DNA of 64,000 nucleotides from Choanephora cucurbitarum (Eukaryota; Mucoromycota; Mucoromycetes; Mucorales; Choanephoraceae): contig JAIWNI010000096.1 in assembly GCA_025331435.1 (NCBI GenBank), positions 1-64,000 on the forward strand. The letters are read 5' to 3'. The notes below the pieces were generated by a model that saw only the letters and a program-made list of their open reading frames with translations, did not search any database and was not told the origin of the DNA. Positions 61,796 through 64,000 of this stretch are shown here, piece by piece. Position 1 is the first letter of the stretch. Each line of letters begins with the position of its first letter. Position numbers and translations under genes: made by a program.

Positions 61796-63364
61796 ATGGT
61801 GACCCTTCTTATTCGATTTTTTACTTGGATGTATCTCATCTCGTCAATTGCGACTCCAGTCGAGACAATGATGATCACATCACGCTTTTTATCACTCTTT
61901 GCACCTTTGGTACAAGTATCGCATGCTGCTGAGATAGTGCCTAATCTGCTGAAAGGGCTGGTTCTTGTCGCTCGATTTGTTGTCCTGTTTACTGTTTTAG
62001 GTTTAGAGGCACTCACACATGCATTGAAAACCAAAAGTATCTCGCCAATTGAGTCGACTGTCCATCAGAAACATACACTTCAGCTCACCAAGACAATGTT
62101 GCCCGAAAAGAAGACTGACATCATGCCGCAAACAGAACACAATACCGTCATCGTTACAGAACAAAGAGCCCCTTTGCTAGATTCAACAAGAGCGCCTACT
62201 ATCGTCAATGAGACTAGTGTAACCGAACTCAAGGCGCCCATCTTGACTGAAGAAGAAGGATCATCCATACATGAACAAGTATCTCGGATGGAACCTTTGG
62301 AGGAAGCATTGGCTGTTGTCAAGGAAGATGTAGTCACTTTTGAAAAAGAAGAGCCCCATGTTGATAAAGAAGAACTTATTATCAAAGAAAACATTCCTAC
62401 TGTTGAAGACAACAAATCTGTTGTCGAAGAGGAAGAAGTATTTGTTATTGAGCATGACGAACCCACGGTCAAGAATGACGAACCTACTATCAAAGGCAAT
62501 GCATTTGCAGTCAAAGAAGACATACCTGCTACTGAAGACAATGCATTTGCAGTCAAAGAAGACATACCTACTATCAAAGACAATGTACTTGCAGTCAAAG
62601 AAGACATACCTGCTACTGAAGACGATGATCTATTGGTCAAAGTAGAAGAGCTCGCTGTTAGAGAAAAAATGCCTGTTGATCAACAAGACAGCCCTACAGT
62701 CAAAGAGAGCGAGCCTGCGATGGATGAAGACATACCTGCTGCAAGCGAAGACATACCCTCATTGATCGAAAGTGACATCCCAACACCTACAACGTCTGTT
62801 ACTATCCCAGACGAACCACCAAGGACAGAATCCAGCTTACAGGAAATCGCTATCCCACCTACTGAACCAGCCTTGACCACTCAGGCGCCAGCGACCATCA
62901 AGAGCGATACGATCTCGTTATCTGAAAAGCTACAGCAGATCCTGGATCTATCACCTGACAACAAGAAAGCAGCCTATGAACGCAGACCCCCACCCACACC
63001 TGCCCTCACACCTAATCCATCTTCAGCCGTCTCCAGTGTCTCTCGTCGGAGCAGTATGGCCAGCCAACGTTCTACGGCACTTAAAAACCGTCTCACGACA
63101 GCTGTGAAAAAAGTAGCCAGTCGATCCTCCTCGATCTCAGGTCCCGGGCCTGCAAACAAAAAACAAACAGAGGAAGCTAACAAGAAGCGATTCTCTTTAG
63201 GTTTAGCACGAAAGAAGACGACTGAGACAGTGGAGGCAAGACCGCCTGTTCCATCGCCACCTCCTGTGCCTGCTGTTGAAGTCAAGGCAAAACGGTCTGT
63301 TTCTACCAAACTTCAACGTGGATTAAAGAAATCAGGTAAAAAGTTAGCAAAGATCTTTTCTTAA
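61796..63364 (+). CDS. Acidic repeat-containing membrane protein, unknown function
   Basis: A single-exon gene of 522 residues. The N-terminus has two hydrophobic stretches (LLIRFFTWMYLISSIATPV near residue 4 and GLVLVARFVVLFTVLGLEAL near residue 55), which suggests membrane insertion. The middle (about 100-330) is very acidic with imperfect 14-residue repeats of the type AVKEDIPATEDNAF, visible as 42-bp repeats at about 62500-62630. The C-terminal third is Pro/Ser/Lys-rich and strongly basic (RLTTAVKKVASRSSSIS; end KLQRGLKKSGKKLAKIFS). I do not recognise a family. Codon use and length support a real gene; antisense frames here are shadows of the repeats. A role as a tether between membrane and a charged partner is conceivable but unproven. 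Confidence 0.75.
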   Translation: MVTLLIRFFTWMYLISSIATPVETMMITSRFLSLFAPLVQVSHAAEIVPNLLKGLVLVARFVVLFTVLGLEALTHALKTKSISPIESTVHQKHTLQLTKTMLPEKKTDIMPQTEHNTVIVTEQRAPLLDSTRAPTIVNETSVTELKAPILTEEEGSSIHEQVSRMEPLEEALAVVKEDVVTFEKEEPHVDKEELIIKENIPTVEDNKSVVEEEEVFVIEHDEPTVKNDEPTIKGNAFAVKEDIPATEDNAFAVKEDIPTIKDNVLAVKEDIPATEDDDLLVKVEELAVREKMPVDQQDSPTVKESEPAMDEDIPAASEDIPSLIESDIPTPTTSVTIPDEPPRTESSLQEIAIPPTEPALTTQAPATIKSDTISLSEKLQQILDLSPDNKKAAYERRPPPTPALTPNPSSAVSSVSRRSSMASQRSTALKNRLTTAVKKVASRSSSISGPGPANKKQTEEANKKRFSLGLARKKTTETVEARPPVPSPPPVPAVEVKAKRSVSTKLQRGLKKSGKKLAKIFS

Positions 63365-64000
63365 TCCCCCCCTTCTCTCTATTTATATATATAATCTATC
63401 ACTTTCTCTCTATCTTGAACAGTATACCTTTTTCACACCTTTCTGTCTTTATTATTATTATTTTTTTGCACATACATATTATATATCCTATGAGTATAGG
63501 TTATTGAGTTCATTTAAAATAAACCAAAAAAAAATATTACGTTGTCATTTACTGTGTTTGTGCTACAGTTTGAAGGAGTTGATTGAATGTCAACTAGTCC
63601 TGTTCTGACAAAATAAACTTGCTACACGAGGCACCCAAGAATAGAATGATAGAAATCTGCATGAGAAAAAAAAAATAGGCTACAAAATGAATGTATCCAT
63701 GCTAATGATCTTTCTAACTTTTGGAGAAAACTCATATAAAGATGGCTGTCAAGAACCATGAGCCTCATACATGATTAAAAATAAAAAAGAAAACAAACAA
63801 ATATCCCTGAGTAGCATTTCATGTAAAGATCTCCCTTCAAGAAAGAGAACCAAATTGACTATCCATTAGGCAAGACTCTCTCACCGGAAACTCAATCCCG
63901 TCAATTACAAGTTTAATATTGATACAAGAATGGACGTCGTCTACTGAAATCCACTATAATCTGTAAACAAGCCAAAGGATGACCACTGGCGGTAGTTGCA
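63365..64000. other. Downstream region, no gene seen
   Basis: T/C-rich 3' UTR-like sequence, then AT-rich DNA to the window edge, with nothing further supported. Confidence 0.5.

Noticed and set aside
62080..62640. 186-codon antisense ORF in the repeat protein gene
   Set aside because: A Ser/Val-rich shadow of the acidic repeats on the plus strand.

Overview
This is fungal nuclear DNA. Genes carry many short introns (mostly 50-100 bp, GTAAGT-like donors), intergenic DNA is AT-rich with long T tracts before start codons, and the housekeeping set (TUP1, TFIIH p34/Tfb4, Tah18, Grp170/Lhs1, acetyl-CoA synthetase, aspartokinase) is of fungal type. The coding style, lineage-specific orphan genes and transposon mix suggest an early-diverging fungus, most likely a Mucoromycete (Mucorales). 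That placement is an inference, not a search result. All exon models were built by hand from splice signals and reading-frame continuity; nine multi-exon models close exactly in frame.

Layout. 1-2268 (-): 5' part of a Zn2Cys6 transcription factor gene with a 7-nt microexon, running off the left edge. 2.3-5.8 kb: sequence with only decayed coding traces. 5.8-8.4 kb (+): left arm of a large inverted repeat holding a broken copy of a PD-(D/E)XK-like gene. 9.3-27.7 kb: a compact host block: amino-acid permease (+), ER Hsp70 Lhs1/Grp170 (+), cytochrome P450 (-), small membrane protein (-) head-to-head with Tah18 diflavin reductase (+), TUP1 (+), acetyl-CoA synthetase (+), TFB4 (-). 27.9-49.1 kb: a transposon-rich block: LINE endonuclease fragment, IS630/Tc1-like DDE relic, 201-bp direct repeats, one intact orphan gene (31.4-33.2 kb, -), a MULE relic, a composite of two different LINEs inside one 14-bp target-site duplication, a Tc1/mariner relic and a Helitron. 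49.3-52.5 kb (-): right arm of the inverted repeat, with an apparently intact 9-exon copy of the PD-(D/E)XK-like gene. 53.7-55.7 kb (-): a decayed MULE transposase with SWIM zinc finger. 57.2-58.9 kb (-): aspartokinase with a Gcn4-type site upstream. 61.8-63.4 kb (+): an acidic, repeat-containing membrane protein of unknown function.

The host genes are individually transcribed and do not form a pathway cluster. Aspartokinase, permease and acetyl-CoA synthetase belong to amino-acid and acetate metabolism; TUP1 and TFB4 to transcription; Lhs1 to ER folding; Tah18 to cytosolic Fe-S assembly. The most unusual elements are (1) the inverted duplication of the nuclease-like gene, where about 1.5 kb at the 3' side is nearly identical while the 5' coding half of one copy has decayed, and (2) the LINE-LINE composite within a single target-site duplication.
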